Assembly (NCBI GenBank): GCA_963422465.1
Contig: OY730171.1
Location: 868,001-932,000 of the forward strand
From: Lichina pygmaea
Lineage: Eukaryota > Ascomycota > Lichinomycetes > Lichinales > Lichinaceae
Length of the DNA stretch: 64,000 nt
Direction: 5' to 3'
Below, one piece after another: positions 31,106 through 41,220 of the stretch (its first letter is position 1; the number at the start of each line of letters is the position of its first letter). The notes under the pieces were generated by a model. The model did not search any database. It was not told where the DNA came from and saw only the letters and a program-made list of their open reading frames with translations. The position numbers were made by a program, and so were the translations under genes.

Positions 31106-31642
31106 TGTTACGACCTAGGAGGAACACAGTCTTTATATACTCACAGAAAGCAGCAGACAGGATACTGGACGGAAGTACCAGACAGCGTGACACAGGAACC
31201 AGTCACGTGACCGGCGAGACAAACCAGGGGGTGCTCGCCGCAGCGTGCATGAAAAGTGAGCAAAGTGAGCAGAGCTCACCCAGCTCGCCGCAGCGTGCAT
31301 GAAAAGTGAGCAAAGTGAGCAGAGCTCACCCAGCTCACTGCAGCGTGCATGAAAAGTGAGCAAAGTGAGCAGAGCTCACTCTGCTCACGAACTGGGCACT
31401 ATATAGTCTGGCGATAGTTCCCCTATGGAACGATTGTCTTCAACTCATGTTGTGATCCAGACAACTAGATCTACTTCAATACAATCTTTTTGTACGAAGC
31501 CGTTGATCAGGTGTCACCACCACCACGTTCCACCAAACCCCTTCGCGCTCCTTGACACTCCTCTCCTGCGAGAGCCAACCCGCCTTCCGCCTCTCGCCCT
31601 AATCCTATACTCGGATAGGACGGTACGGTACGGACCGCAACA
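31106..31642 (+). repeat. GyB-3 3' LTR
   Basis: 537 bp, preceded by the purine tract GATGGAGAGGAGGA. Partner of 25227-25764. Confidence 0.93.
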
Positions 31643-32330
31643 CCATTATATGCCATGCCCCACAGCTCTTGCTGTTTTGTGTTACCTCTGTAGATCTCTT
31701 GTACAGAGACTGACCATGCCTCACAGGCTCTACAGACTGCAGGCTATGCCAGCACCTGCAGGACTGCCTTTCCAGCCCACTAACCAAGTAGGGAGGAGTT
31801 GTCACGGTTCTGGCCCAGTTGCATATCTGGCACAAGTCACGCACCTTGCCGGGAAGTTCCATCTGCACTGTTGCCTGCTTGCTCCGCCGTATCCCCTGCC
31901 TATAAGAACTTCTCCTGCTTCCCCAGCTTCTTCTCTTCTTCTTTTCTCTTTTCCTTCCCTGTCTTTCGTCTTGTACATCAATCCAAGTCTCAAGTCTCAA
32001 GCCAAGTCAGGTCAAGGTTACCGAATCAGTTAGGCTCGAGTTCTGCTCTGCCATTGCCTCGTCACAGGAGTCTCTGTCTGCCCACTGTCACCTGTGGGGC
32101 TCTGGTTGTATGTGGTGGCCCACTGGAGAACCTCCAGTGCCCTGGCCCCAGTCTGTAGGTGGCCTGAAGAGAATCTGTGGCAAGACCTTAGGCAAAACCA
32201 TCAAGCCAGCACTTTGACTATCACACAGCCCTTAGGTACTGGAGCGGCGGAAATCCTTTGTGCCACCTGCTCACCTTCTTTAACATGTAGTCCCTGTTTG
32301 ATTAACAACACCACAGTACAGACATCACTC
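31643..32330. other. Repeat remnant right of GyB-3, possible foreign LTR
   Basis: Right half of the GyB-3 target. A purine tract (GGGAGGAG, 31791-31798) followed by TGTCACGG at 31800, a TATAAG near 31901 and a long CT-rich leader look like the start of an LTR of another family. I cannot find its partner or a firm end. No coding frame is recognised. Confidence 0.35.
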
Positions 32331-33263
32331 CCCCCCTAGAAGATCCTTGATGTATCAGCTGCCTGGAGACTCTGCTAGAAGGGGGTGTGCAATGAAAACT
32401 CCTCTTGTCTACTCCAGAGGTGCCCTGTCGGGTGTCTAGACTTCACATCCACCAGTTGCAAGGCTGGCTTCGGGCTGTAGTGTACACGGTAGACATCTGT
32501 CAGGTGGGTTTCGTAACTGGTTTGGTTGAAGTCCTCTGTTCTGCTGATGTCACTTCACGGGGGTGTCCAGAGTGCCTGCGTGACACCTCTGGTGGCCCGT
32601 CGCTCCACGGGCACCAGCAGCTCGACTGGTGACTCAATTAGCTCTCGGTGCAGCAACTACAAGCAGCTTGGGAGACTGCCTGCCATCGCTGCCCCGAGGT
32701 TCCCAGCCTGCACCACGTGGAGGTTTGAGTCGTCGCAGGCCCCAATTATTGGATAGTCTCAAGACTTTTGCCCAATCTAGCTACTTATGCGGCTCAATCA
32801 AAGTCCCACGCTAACATTATAAGAGTCGCCTGCTAGTACAGGTACTTGCGTATCTACTACTCGTATGTACTCCCGTATCTTAGTACTTCCGTACCAATGT
32901 ACCTTTGGTAATCGGGTGTTTTCAACGGCAATCGCGTCTACCACTTTGGGCCATCAAACGCTCGAAATTTATTTCGTCCCCGTCTGCCAAAGTGACGCAT
33001 CTACTTGTCCAGCAGTGATTCGGTTTTGGACGAAGCAGATTCTGATTTCATAGGACCACCACTCCCTGGGTCCGGTTCGATTCTGACGGTCAAGAGAAAC
33101 TGTCTCCAGCCAGCATCAACGGTGTAAGCACCTCCAACTAAACCTGCTCAGGCCTGTACCATCGCTGACGTTGGTTACAGGGTCGCTCAACGATCCATCT
33201 GCTCGGACGAGAGACACACGAAAGAGCGCCCCATACTTTCGTGGGCCAGTCTTCGAGATCGCG
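32331..33263. other. Transition from repeat block to host DNA; NSP1 upstream region
   Basis: Up to about 32760 the sequence is repeat-like with no recognisable frame; a run of seven C followed by TAGAAG near 32330-32345 may mark the end of a further minus-oriented element. From about 32830 the host-type GTAC motifs appear (GTACTTCCGTACC near 32880). No clear TATA box for NSP1 is seen. Confidence 0.4.
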
Positions 33264-36200
33264 ATGTCCGATCAGAAATCGCCATTCTCCTTTGGCGCGC
33301 CCGTTTCTGGTAGCAACACGTCCAGCCCGTTCGGCCAAGCTGCATCTACTGCTGGAGGAGCGCAGGCAAGAAGTGGTAGTCCCTTTGGTCAAGTCGCACC
33401 GTCCACGGGGGGAGCGCAAGCAACCGGCAGCCTTTTTGGTCAAGCTGCACCTTCGACCGGGGGAACGCAAGCAACCAGCGGTCTCTTCGGTCAAGCCGCA
33501 CCGCCGACTGCGCGAACGCAAGCAACCGATGGCCTCTTTGGCCAGGCTGGGCCGTTGACTGGCGGAACGCAAGCAACCAACAGCCTCTTTGGCCAAGCCG
33601 CACCGTCAACCGGAGGAGCCCAAGCAAACAATAGTCCCTTTGGCCAGGCTGCATCTACTGCTGGAGGAACCCAGGCAAGCAGCAGTCCTATTGGTCTAGC
33701 TGTGCCTTCGACCGGAGGCGCCCAGACGAGCAGCAGCCCGTTCGGCCAAGCTGGCGGGGCCCAAACGGGAGTTAGCCCCTTTGGTTCGGCTACAAGCGCA
33801 CCTCCTTCAACAACGAGCTCGAACGCATTTGCGGGACTGGGAGCGGTTTCCGGTGCTCAGGGCGGCTCTCTACTTAGTGGAGGGCCAAGCAGCAGCCAGT
33901 CGACCCAGAGCAGCTCAATCTTCGGCGGAGGGGCCCCTTCTGGCGGCCTCAAGCTTGGCCAACCGTCCGGGGCATCGACTGGTTTCAACTTCGGGCCAAA
34001 GCCGTCCGCGCCGAGCGGTGCGAACACGACTGCTCTCTCGAGCAGTCCAGCCAGCGGCGCTTTTGGCAGCAATGCGACGCGCGAAGGCGGTGGCTTGTTC
34101 GCCCACCTGAATAAAGACCAGTCAAAGCCTGCGGCGGGCGATGCGGCTGCCACGCCAGCGACCGGTCCCAAGAGCAGCCTCTTCTTCAATCAGGCTTCGA
34201 CCACTCCGGCCGGGCCCCCGCCTCAGGCCCCCGCAGCCCAGCAACCGACAAGCGGCGTTTTCGGGACGCCCCCGGCTCCGGCGTCGTCGGCGCAGGCGAT
34301 CCCGGCTACCACGGCGGCAACGTCGTCAGGTCTCTTCGGAAACGCAGCCCAGGCCGCGACCAGTGGTCTGTTCTCTACGCCGAAGCCTGCCAACTCTCAG
34401 ACGAACGGCCAGTCCGGTGCGGGTCTCTTCAGCACCGCTGGGACAGGGACCACCAGCGGATCTAGCCTCTTCGGGCAAAGGGGCAGCATTCCGCAGTCGA
34501 CGACGAACTTATTCAGCCAACCGAACAAGCCGAAGGAAGCTGCAGTGACGTCCCAGGCCCCTCCTTCGACGGCGCTGTCGCTCACATCGACTTCGTCCCA
34601 GCCGGCCAAGGACGGTCAGCAGCAGCAGGGTGCAGCGTCAAAGGGATTCTCACTCTTTTCGCCGCCGGCGACTACAACGGCCAGCGAAGCCCCCAAAGTC
34701 ACTGGTACGTCGGCGCTGGGCAGCGTCCTTCAGTCGCAGCAGTCGCAGCAGCAGCCCCAGAAGCCTTTCTTCAGCTTTCCGTCAGCTGCATCAACGCCCA
34801 CGCCTGCTCCAGCAACGTCCGCCACTGCGCCGGCCACCAGAGACATGGCCGGAGCGAAATCGACAGGGCTCTTCGGCGACCCTCCGCCTTCTACGGCCAG
34901 CTCGAGCACCAGCACCGTGACGGCGCCAACGGCGTCAATCCCCTCATCGTCCTCGACGGGCAGCGCGCCCGCTTCCAGCTTCTTCCAGCCATCGAGCCAA
35001 GCGTCCACGACGGCAGCCTCCACTTCGGCGGCTCCTCCGGCCGCCACCGCCGCACCAGCGACCACATCCGCGCCAGCATCCACCCCAGCGCAGGCGTCCA
35101 CCGGCGCACCAGGTACCACTGCCGCCGCTACTTCTGCCTCGCCCCTGGCTTCCATCATGAAACCGGCCGCACCGGCACAGAACGTTGCCAACAACGCTGC
35201 CAACAACGCCGCCAGTAACAACGCTGCCAACAGCAACGCCGCCAACAAGAATGCCGCCAACGCACCTCCGGCACCTCCGCAGTCGCGGCTCAAGAACAAA
35301 TCGCTCGAGGAGATTATCACGAGCTGGGCCAAGGACCTGAACGAGTACCAGAAGGAGTTCCAGACGCAGGCGTCGCAGGTGGCGCGCTGGGACGTGCTGC
35401 TCGTCGAGAACGGCGAGAAGATCCAGAAGCTGTACGCGAGCACGTTCGAGGCCGAGCGGGCCAGTTCCGAGGTCGAGCGGCAGCTCAGCGCGGTCGAGAG
35501 CCAGCAGGAGGAGCTCGGCGGCTGGCTGGATCGGTACGAGCGCGAGGTGGACGACCTCTTCTCGAGGCAGGTCGGACAGGGCGAGGGACAGGGACTGCAG
35601 GGCCCGGATCAAGACAGGGAACGAACGTGAGTCTCTCCATCCTGTCCTCGTTTCGAGTTCCATGCATTTCTCGGACAGCTCGAGGGGGGTGGGGAGGACG
35701 ATGGCTGACCCTCAACTCTTCGGTCGACAGGTACAAACTCGCGGAGAAGGTGTCGGACCGGCTGGAGGAAATGGGCAAGGATCTGACGGGCATTATCGAG
35801 GCCATCAACGGGGCCTCGGCCAATCTGAACCAGACGAACAAGGAAGACGATCCGGTGCGTAGCGATTACTGGTTCATATCTTTTGTCGTCGACCCCCTCT
35901 TGACTCTGGCTCTGGCTATCGTCCTCCTTTATGTCGTCCTGAGTGCATGCTCGCTCTCCTCATCGCCACTGGTTCATCACGCGGGCTTCTCTCTCCCGTC
36001 CGCAGACGCTACAATCACTTCGTCTCCCCTCTCTCCTGCACACGCTCTACCGTCCTTGCCCCCCCTTCCTTCCTCTCTTCCTGCCTCCCTCCCCTCCCTC
36101 TCGCCCATGCTGACCAGCCACGACCAGCTCTCTCAAATCGTGCGCGTGCTCAACAGCCACCTGGCCTCGCTGCAATGGATCGATCAGAACGCTTCGGCGC

Positions 36201-36319
36201 TCGAGGCCAAGGTCGCCGCCGCCGTCAAAACGAGCCAGGCCCTCCGCACCAACGGCGCAGACGAAGCCAACCGAGGGGCCGTCGAGGACTTCCATCGGTC
36301 GTACTTGGGTCGTCGGTAG
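33264..36319 (+). CDS. NSP1: Nucleoporin NSP1 (Nup62 family), three exons
   Basis: FG-repeat nucleoporin of the central channel of the nuclear pore. In yeast it forms the Nsp1-Nup57-Nup49 and Nup82 subcomplexes through its C-terminal coiled coil. Exons are 33264-35626, 35731-35854 and 36128-36319 (GTGAGT/CAG and GTGCGT/CAG introns), giving 892 residues. Residues 1-170 hold about nine tandem 17-18-residue units (SLFGQAAPSTGGTQAT type), then sparser FG/GLF repeats, an Asn/Ala tract near 640-670, and the Nsp1_C coiled coil from about 676 (LKNKSLEEIITSWAKDLNEY), ending IVRVLNSHLASLQWID. I chose the ATG at 33264 (MSDQKSPFSFG) because the upstream in-frame extension has no FG character; a start at 33171 is possible. 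Splice junctions restore the family sequence exactly. Confidence 0.95.
33326..33775 (+). repeat. In-frame 51/54-bp minisatellite in NSP1
   Basis: About nine degenerate tandem units encode xxFGQAAPSTGGAQATx. They alternate between 51 and 54 bp and so keep the frame. Confidence 0.85.
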
Positions 36320-37907
36320 AAAAGGTTCATCTTACTCTTCAGCCTTTTTTCCTTTCTTCCTTTCTTCCTCTCATCATTGAAGACTTTGTTTCCTTGCTCG
36401 GCTCTCTTTCCGCCCCTCCCCATCCATCCATCCATCGATGCTGTTCCTTCCATCTCCTTCATGTAGTGCACGGCCTAATCTTTCCCCATTCCCCATCCCC
36501 CATCCCCCATGTCTCCTCCCTAGAATCAGCAACTCGTCATGACCGTCAACATCCCCACATTGTACATCAGATACAGATTCCATTCCCACGATGCACAATC
36601 ATCACACACACAGGCTCTCCACCCTCGCTCTTTTTCAGTATACTTGTAGGCATGAAAATCACAGGGAGAGGGCGAGGGGGGACGGGGGGGGGAAGGGCAA
36701 TCTGCTTTCTTTTTCTCCAGTGGGAAATCAAAAAAGTGCCAGGGGTACTCTAGTCTTTCTAGCAAGTAGGACATTCACATCGTCTTTCCTCTCACATCTT
36801 TTCTCTAATATCTTCCCTTCCACACCTTCCTCCCTCTTCACCACATGTATGTAAGTCTCTTCATCGCCAGTATGAGAAAAGAAGGACTAAACCAAACTGA
36901 AGTAAGTCACCAAGTTACACTCATCGAAACACGCCAACCCCTATCGAGAGAGTCTACTTGCCCTGCCACGTTTGGAGGGGGTGGGGGTTTCTCAGACATC
37001 AGCCTCTTGGTGCGGCTCTGCTTGATCCTCATCTACATGTCCTTCTATTCGTGTTCTCCTCTGCATCATTCATTCTCTCTTTCTTTCTTATACCTTGCCT
37101 GTCCTGTTCGAGGCTCGTCTTGTTCGAGGCCCGTCCTGAGTGTTCTCTGGCACAGCGGCAAGTGAAGCTTCGATAGCAGTAGTCTTCCATCCATTGCACA
37201 GCAGCAGTCTTCCATCCATTGCATAGCAGCAGTCCCCCTCTACAACTCAACCGCTAAGCCCCAATCAGGCACGACCAAACACACCAATACAGACCAAACG
37301 TACGGAAGCACTGTGGCTGCAAAGCATCAATGTCTACACCCTCTCTGCGGTCAACGCTTGATCACGAGCTTGGATCTGAGCCTGCCTACTCGTTGGATAC
37401 TGTACGTAGACGAGTGGTAACTTCACCTGACTTGGAGACGTGAACCGAAACAACACTACTGGTAGAGCACATGTACTGTGCCTCGTTCCGTCCCCTGGTC
37501 GGCGTGCCTTTTAGACAGGACGGAGGTGGTCGGTCCTCGGGAACGAGATCTACGGCCTTTCTTCGTGCTTGGTCTTGAGGTTGAGTCTTTGCTTCTTTGG
37601 CAAAAGGGGGAGTGGATTGTGACCACCGATATGACGGCGCGGTGCTGTCGTGGTCGACTACCGAGTAAATCTGTTCCTATTTTCATGTTGGAATACACAT
37701 GGCCGTTCCAAGTAGAGTGCGTACGACGTGCTGCACGAGGATGATGACGGTCGTAGACCGGATGGGCTGGCTTGTCCCCGTAGATGCATCTTGCTTCCGG
37801 GTGATCCACAACATCCCCTTGCCTATGACGACCCGTTGAATTGATATACATCCCTCAAAGGCGGTGTCGAGAACTCGTCCTGGGCTCTCGCTGATGCTAT
37901 CAAGCAG
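36320..37907. other. Intergenic between convergent NSP1 and IF1
   Basis: 3' flanks of both genes. CT- and G-rich low-complexity stretches (36340-36700), a short direct repeat (GCAGTCTTCCATCCATTGCA type, 37166-37230), and an unassigned frame of 131 codons on the minus strand (37456-37851) without a recognisable domain. I see no gene here. Confidence 0.5.
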
Positions 37908-38567
37908 CTAATTGTGCTCGCCGCCTTGGTCTCGCGTCATATCCTCACTACACCAATTCGACGACAGGTCAGCACAAGCCTCAAGTCGCACGTTGCCGGC
38001 GATTGGCCTGTATCCGCGATGGTGGGACGTCGGAGTGGTCACTAACATGTGCTTGTCCAGCTCGTCCAGGTGAGCTCGTTGCTCCTTGAGCTTTTGCCGG
38101 AGCATGGTGAGTCTGAAGCTTGGGCGTTAGCAAGGTGGACCTATAGCGGTTTCCGAAGCCCTGCTCGGCGCAAACGTCGTCCGGGGAGGCGAATTTGGAC
38201 GGAAGTTGATGCGAGTCAACAGAAGGATGGATGGGTTGTACGCAGGCGATGTCAGCAACTCACTTCTCCTGCTCCTTTTGCTTCATGTAAAGATCTTCCT
38301 GTGCCTTCTCGCGACGAGTGAAGGAATCGCTGGATCACAGACATATCGCAGATCCAGTCAGCGTCGATTCTGGACGGTCATGGAAACAGGTGTCATATCA
38401 ACTATATAATGCCAGCAGAATGCTCACCCCTGCGCGATGCCGCCCGCTCGAGAAGCACCCGATCCCGTCGCGCCTTCGGCCATGGTCCGGCTGAGGTTCA
38501 ATACGCACACGCGACCCGCTTGCTGCCGTGGGGAGACGATGGAGAGCCGCAGACCGTTTCGAAGCAT
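37908..38567 (-). CDS. INH1: Mitochondrial ATP synthase inhibitor IF1, four exons
   Basis: Small matrix protein that blocks the ATPase activity of F1 when the membrane potential falls. Exons (minus): 38567-38428, 38329-38264, 38112-38047 and 37947-37908; introns are GTGAGC/CAG, GTGAGT/CAG and GTTAGT/TAG. The product is 103 residues. Residues 1-28 (MLRNGLRLSIVSPRQQAGR...) look like a mitochondrial presequence. The core (residues about 50-91) reads FTRREKAQEDLYMKQKEQ, then LRQKLKEQRAHLDELDKHI, which is the IF1 signature: an inhibitory N-terminal segment followed by the dimerising coiled coil. All splice phases agree and the final intron restores DKHI in place of a long untypical tail. A shorter start at the Met in SRTMAEG would lose the presequence. 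Confidence 0.9.
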
Positions 38568-40052
38568 GGCGTTGATTCTTGGGGTGTCCGAGGTGGAAAC
38601 GGTGAGGTGCGGAGCCTGACGAAGAACTGCTTGTCACGTACGGAGTACAGTACGTATGTACGTAAACTTATGTACCGGAGTACGTACGAAGCGTACCACG
38701 CTTACGGTTACGTACCGATGCGGTAGCGTTGAGCTCATCGTCGACAATCAGCTGACCGATCCACCTGGTATCACGTGACTCTGTTCTCTTCAACATGCCT
38801 CGGTATATTCAATGGTATGATCGAGCCATCGTTTGCCGGTCGATAGAAAGATTCAACATCGCAGCTTACACTGGCCGAATCGATGCCCCTCTCACTCATA
38901 GGGCACCTTGAGACCATGGCGCAGGTGCTTCCAAGTTTTTGGCCAAGAGTCACGCAAGGGCAAGGCTGTAGTCTCACGTGATGTCTTGGGCATCCCAATC
39001 TCCCTCGCGCCTACCAGCGCCTTAGAGGTACTCCGTACAGTACGTAGTACCTCCAAGGCAAGGGTTCTAAACGACGGGTATTTGTTGTGGCTTTTGCCGA
39101 CATCACCTCCGCCCTGCTGCCTAGCAGTGTCTAGTCGGCGTCATGTCAAAAGTTCCGTGTGGCTGCGTCACGCGGTATCGGCGGCGGTTTTGGCGGTGTC
39201 CGGTCGCTGAAAGTAGGAAGAACAGAGTGGGCTCAGGGCTATCGTAGCTCCGTATTCTCGAAGCAATTAATTCGCAGAGTACAACGTACGTAATTAGTGA
39301 ACCCCTTGGCCTTTTCCTTTTCCTTTTCCTTTTCCCTTTTCCTTTTCCCTTTTCCCCCTCCCTCCAACCAGAAAAGTCAACGCACCATCTCTCCTTTCGC
39401 GAACGCAATTCATAACCGCCAACACAGCACTCACGAATCCAACAGCGACACATCGTCCAATCGACTACAGTAGACCCATCTCCATCCCCTACATCTCTAC
39501 CGCATCTTCATTCCTTCGGTAGGAAAGTCTAGTGTCGGCCTTCGCTCGCCTTCTTCCGTCGGCGCACTCACTCTTTGCTCGGGCAGTCCCTCACGTCGTT
39601 TACGCACCGCATCCCCTATCGCTCCCTTCAGGTGAGACAGATCCTCCCCTGCGTTGTGGTTGGCCGTCCTGTGTCCTCTACGCCGCGACTCCGCGGGGCA
39701 CTTCTTTCTTCAGCTGTCTGCGGCATCCATCGCGAAAGGCCGGCTAGCGGATGTCCCATCTCGTGGGGCTGGGATGCTGTGATGTTTCGCGATGGCCTGC
39801 ATGACTGGCCTATTCACCCCGCCATGACCATTCACCCTAGACACATGTTCAGGCATGGGCCACGATGAGTAGTCATCTGCGAATCTACCTGTCGATGCTG
39901 TCCCCCTCCTTCGATCCCCCCCCAAACAACATATCTCATCGTCGGCCTTGCTTCTAAGCCTCAGCAGCCCCGCTCCGGGTCGATGGACATCCAACAGAGC
40001 GTGGAGGGGCTGACCTGTTGTGAACGGCGATAGAAACGCAACAAAGTTCAAG
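38568..40052. other. Divergent intergenic region, IF1 / 14-3-3
   Basis: Shared upstream region of about 1.5 kb. It contains a dense GTAC palindrome cluster just upstream of IF1 (38636-38720), a second one at 39029-39052 (GTACTCCGTACAGTACGTAGTACC), and a CCTTTT tract at 39302-39361. The region before the 14-3-3 ATG may include a 5' UTR intron, but I cannot place it. No gene seen. Confidence 0.5.
39302..39361 (+). repeat. Pyrimidine (CCTTTT)n tract upstream of 14-3-3
   Basis: About ten near-hexamer units of CCTTTT/CCCTTTT. CT-rich tracts are common close upstream of strongly expressed fungal genes; that role is inference here. Confidence 0.8.
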
Positions 40053-41220
40053 ATGGGCTACGAGGATTCGGTTTACCTGGCCAAGCTGGCCGAGCAGGCC
40101 GAGCGTTATGAAGGTTCGTCCGTCGTGTCGACGTCGTCCGATCGACCCTCGACGCTCTCGGGCCACTGCTGACGGCGACGCCAGAGATGGTGGAGAACAT
40201 GAAGAACGTCGCATCGGTCGGGCAGGAGCTGTCGGTCGAGGAGCGAAATCTTCTCTCGGTCGCGTACAAGAACGTCATCGGCGCGCGACGTGCGTCGTGG
40301 CGGATCGTGACCTCGATCGAGCAGAAGGAGGAAGCCAAGGGCAACTCTTCTCAGGTCGGGCTCATCAAGGAATACCGCGAGAAGATCGAGAACGAACTGG
40401 CCAAGATCTGCGAGGACATCTTGGACGTTCTCGACAAGCACCTGATCCCGGCGGCCCAGAGCGGCGAGAGCAAGGTGTTCTACCACAAGATGTGCGTCTC
40501 TACGTGCTCGCAGGAGCCGGTGTGCGTCGTGGGTCCAGGCTTGCTGACGTGATGCGCCCCGGCCTTGCAGGAAGGGCGACTACCATCGCTACCTGGCCGA
40601 GTTCGCCACCGGGGACAAGCGGAAAGACTCGGCCGAGAAGTCTCTCGAGGCCTACAAGAACGCCACCGAGGTCGCTCAGACCGACCTGGCCCCGACCCAC
40701 CCGATCCGTCTCGGTCTCGCCTTGAACTTCTCGGTCTTCTACTACGAGATCCTCAACTCGCCCGACCAGGCTTGCCATCTCGCCAAGCAGGCCTTTGATG
40801 ACGCCATCGCAGGTGAGGGCCGACGTCCCCGATCGAGCACCTCCGTCCACGTCGCTAACCCGAGCCGCATCTAGAGCTCGACACGCTCAGCGAGGAGAGC
40901 TACAAGGACTCGACCCTCATCATGCAGCTCCTGCGGGATAACCTGGTACGTTGGATGTCTTGACGGAGCTGGGAACGGCTTCGACGTGCTGACGACGTGG
41001 CCGAAAGACGCTCTGGACCTCGTCCGAGCCCGACCCGACCACGGAAGGCCGCGAGAGCAGCTCGGGCGCCGCTGCGACCTCGGGCACCGCTGCCGCCTCG
41101 GGCACCGCCGCCACCTCGGGCACCGCCGCCGCGCCGGCCGAGGCTGAGAAGTCGCAGGAAGCGCCTCCGGCGAGTACGACGGAGGATGTCAAGACGGAGA
41201 AGAGCGAAGGCGCGCAGTAG
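40053..41220 (+). CDS. BMH1: 14-3-3 protein, five exons
   Basis: Dimeric phosphoserine/phosphothreonine-binding adaptor. Exons are 40053-40113, 40185-40491, 40571-40812, 40875-40945 and 41008-41220; all introns have GT...AG ends and are 60-80 nt. The product is 297 residues. It starts [20 protein letters not shown] and contains the 14-3-3 signature region ([20 protein letters not shown]) with the phosphate-binding Lys/Arg context, YHRYLAEF, and the late signature [20 protein letters not shown] split by the last intron before TLWTS. The conserved core ends near residue 238. The tail of about 60 residues is unusually long, with repeated SGTAA(A/T) units and a charged end ([13 protein letters not shown]). 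The symbol follows yeast; only one paralogue is visible here. Confidence 0.96.

Larger units (their letters stand above)
25227..31642 (+). mobile_element. GyB-3, LTR retrotransposon with both LTRs and a different U3
   Basis: Plus-oriented GyB element of about 6.4 kb. LTRs are 25227-25764 (538 bp) and 31106-31642 (537 bp). The flanking 5-mers CTATT (25222-25226) and CCATT (31643-31647) look like a target duplication with one transition. It carries gag (about 25783-26697), an open Cys/His region (26716-27282), pol (about 27321-30620) and an antisense ORF (about 31062-30658). The LTRs differ at about 32 sites, all transitions (about 6%), so it is older than GyB-1. Broken in roughly twenty places. 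U3 is unrelated to GyB-1/GyB-2, while R/U5 is the same. Confidence 0.94.

Noticed and set aside
31800-32080. Solo LTR of a third family
   Set aside because: The start looks right (purine tract, TGTCACGG, TATAAG, CT leader), but no matching end or duplication could be fixed, so it is reported only as a remnant.
33061-33095. GGTTCGATTC, a tRNA T-loop-like motif
   Set aside because: The flanking bases do not pair into a T-stem and no anticodon or D arm is found upstream.
34730-35443. 237-codon minus-strand frame inside NSP1 rich in Ala/Leu, resembling membrane segments
   Set aside because: Shadow of the Asn/Ala and Ala/Thr/Pro repeats of NSP1 on the coding strand.
37456-37851. 131-codon minus-strand frame downstream of IF1
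   Set aside because: Arg/Ser/His-rich with no recognisable motif; lies in the expected 3' flank of IF1.
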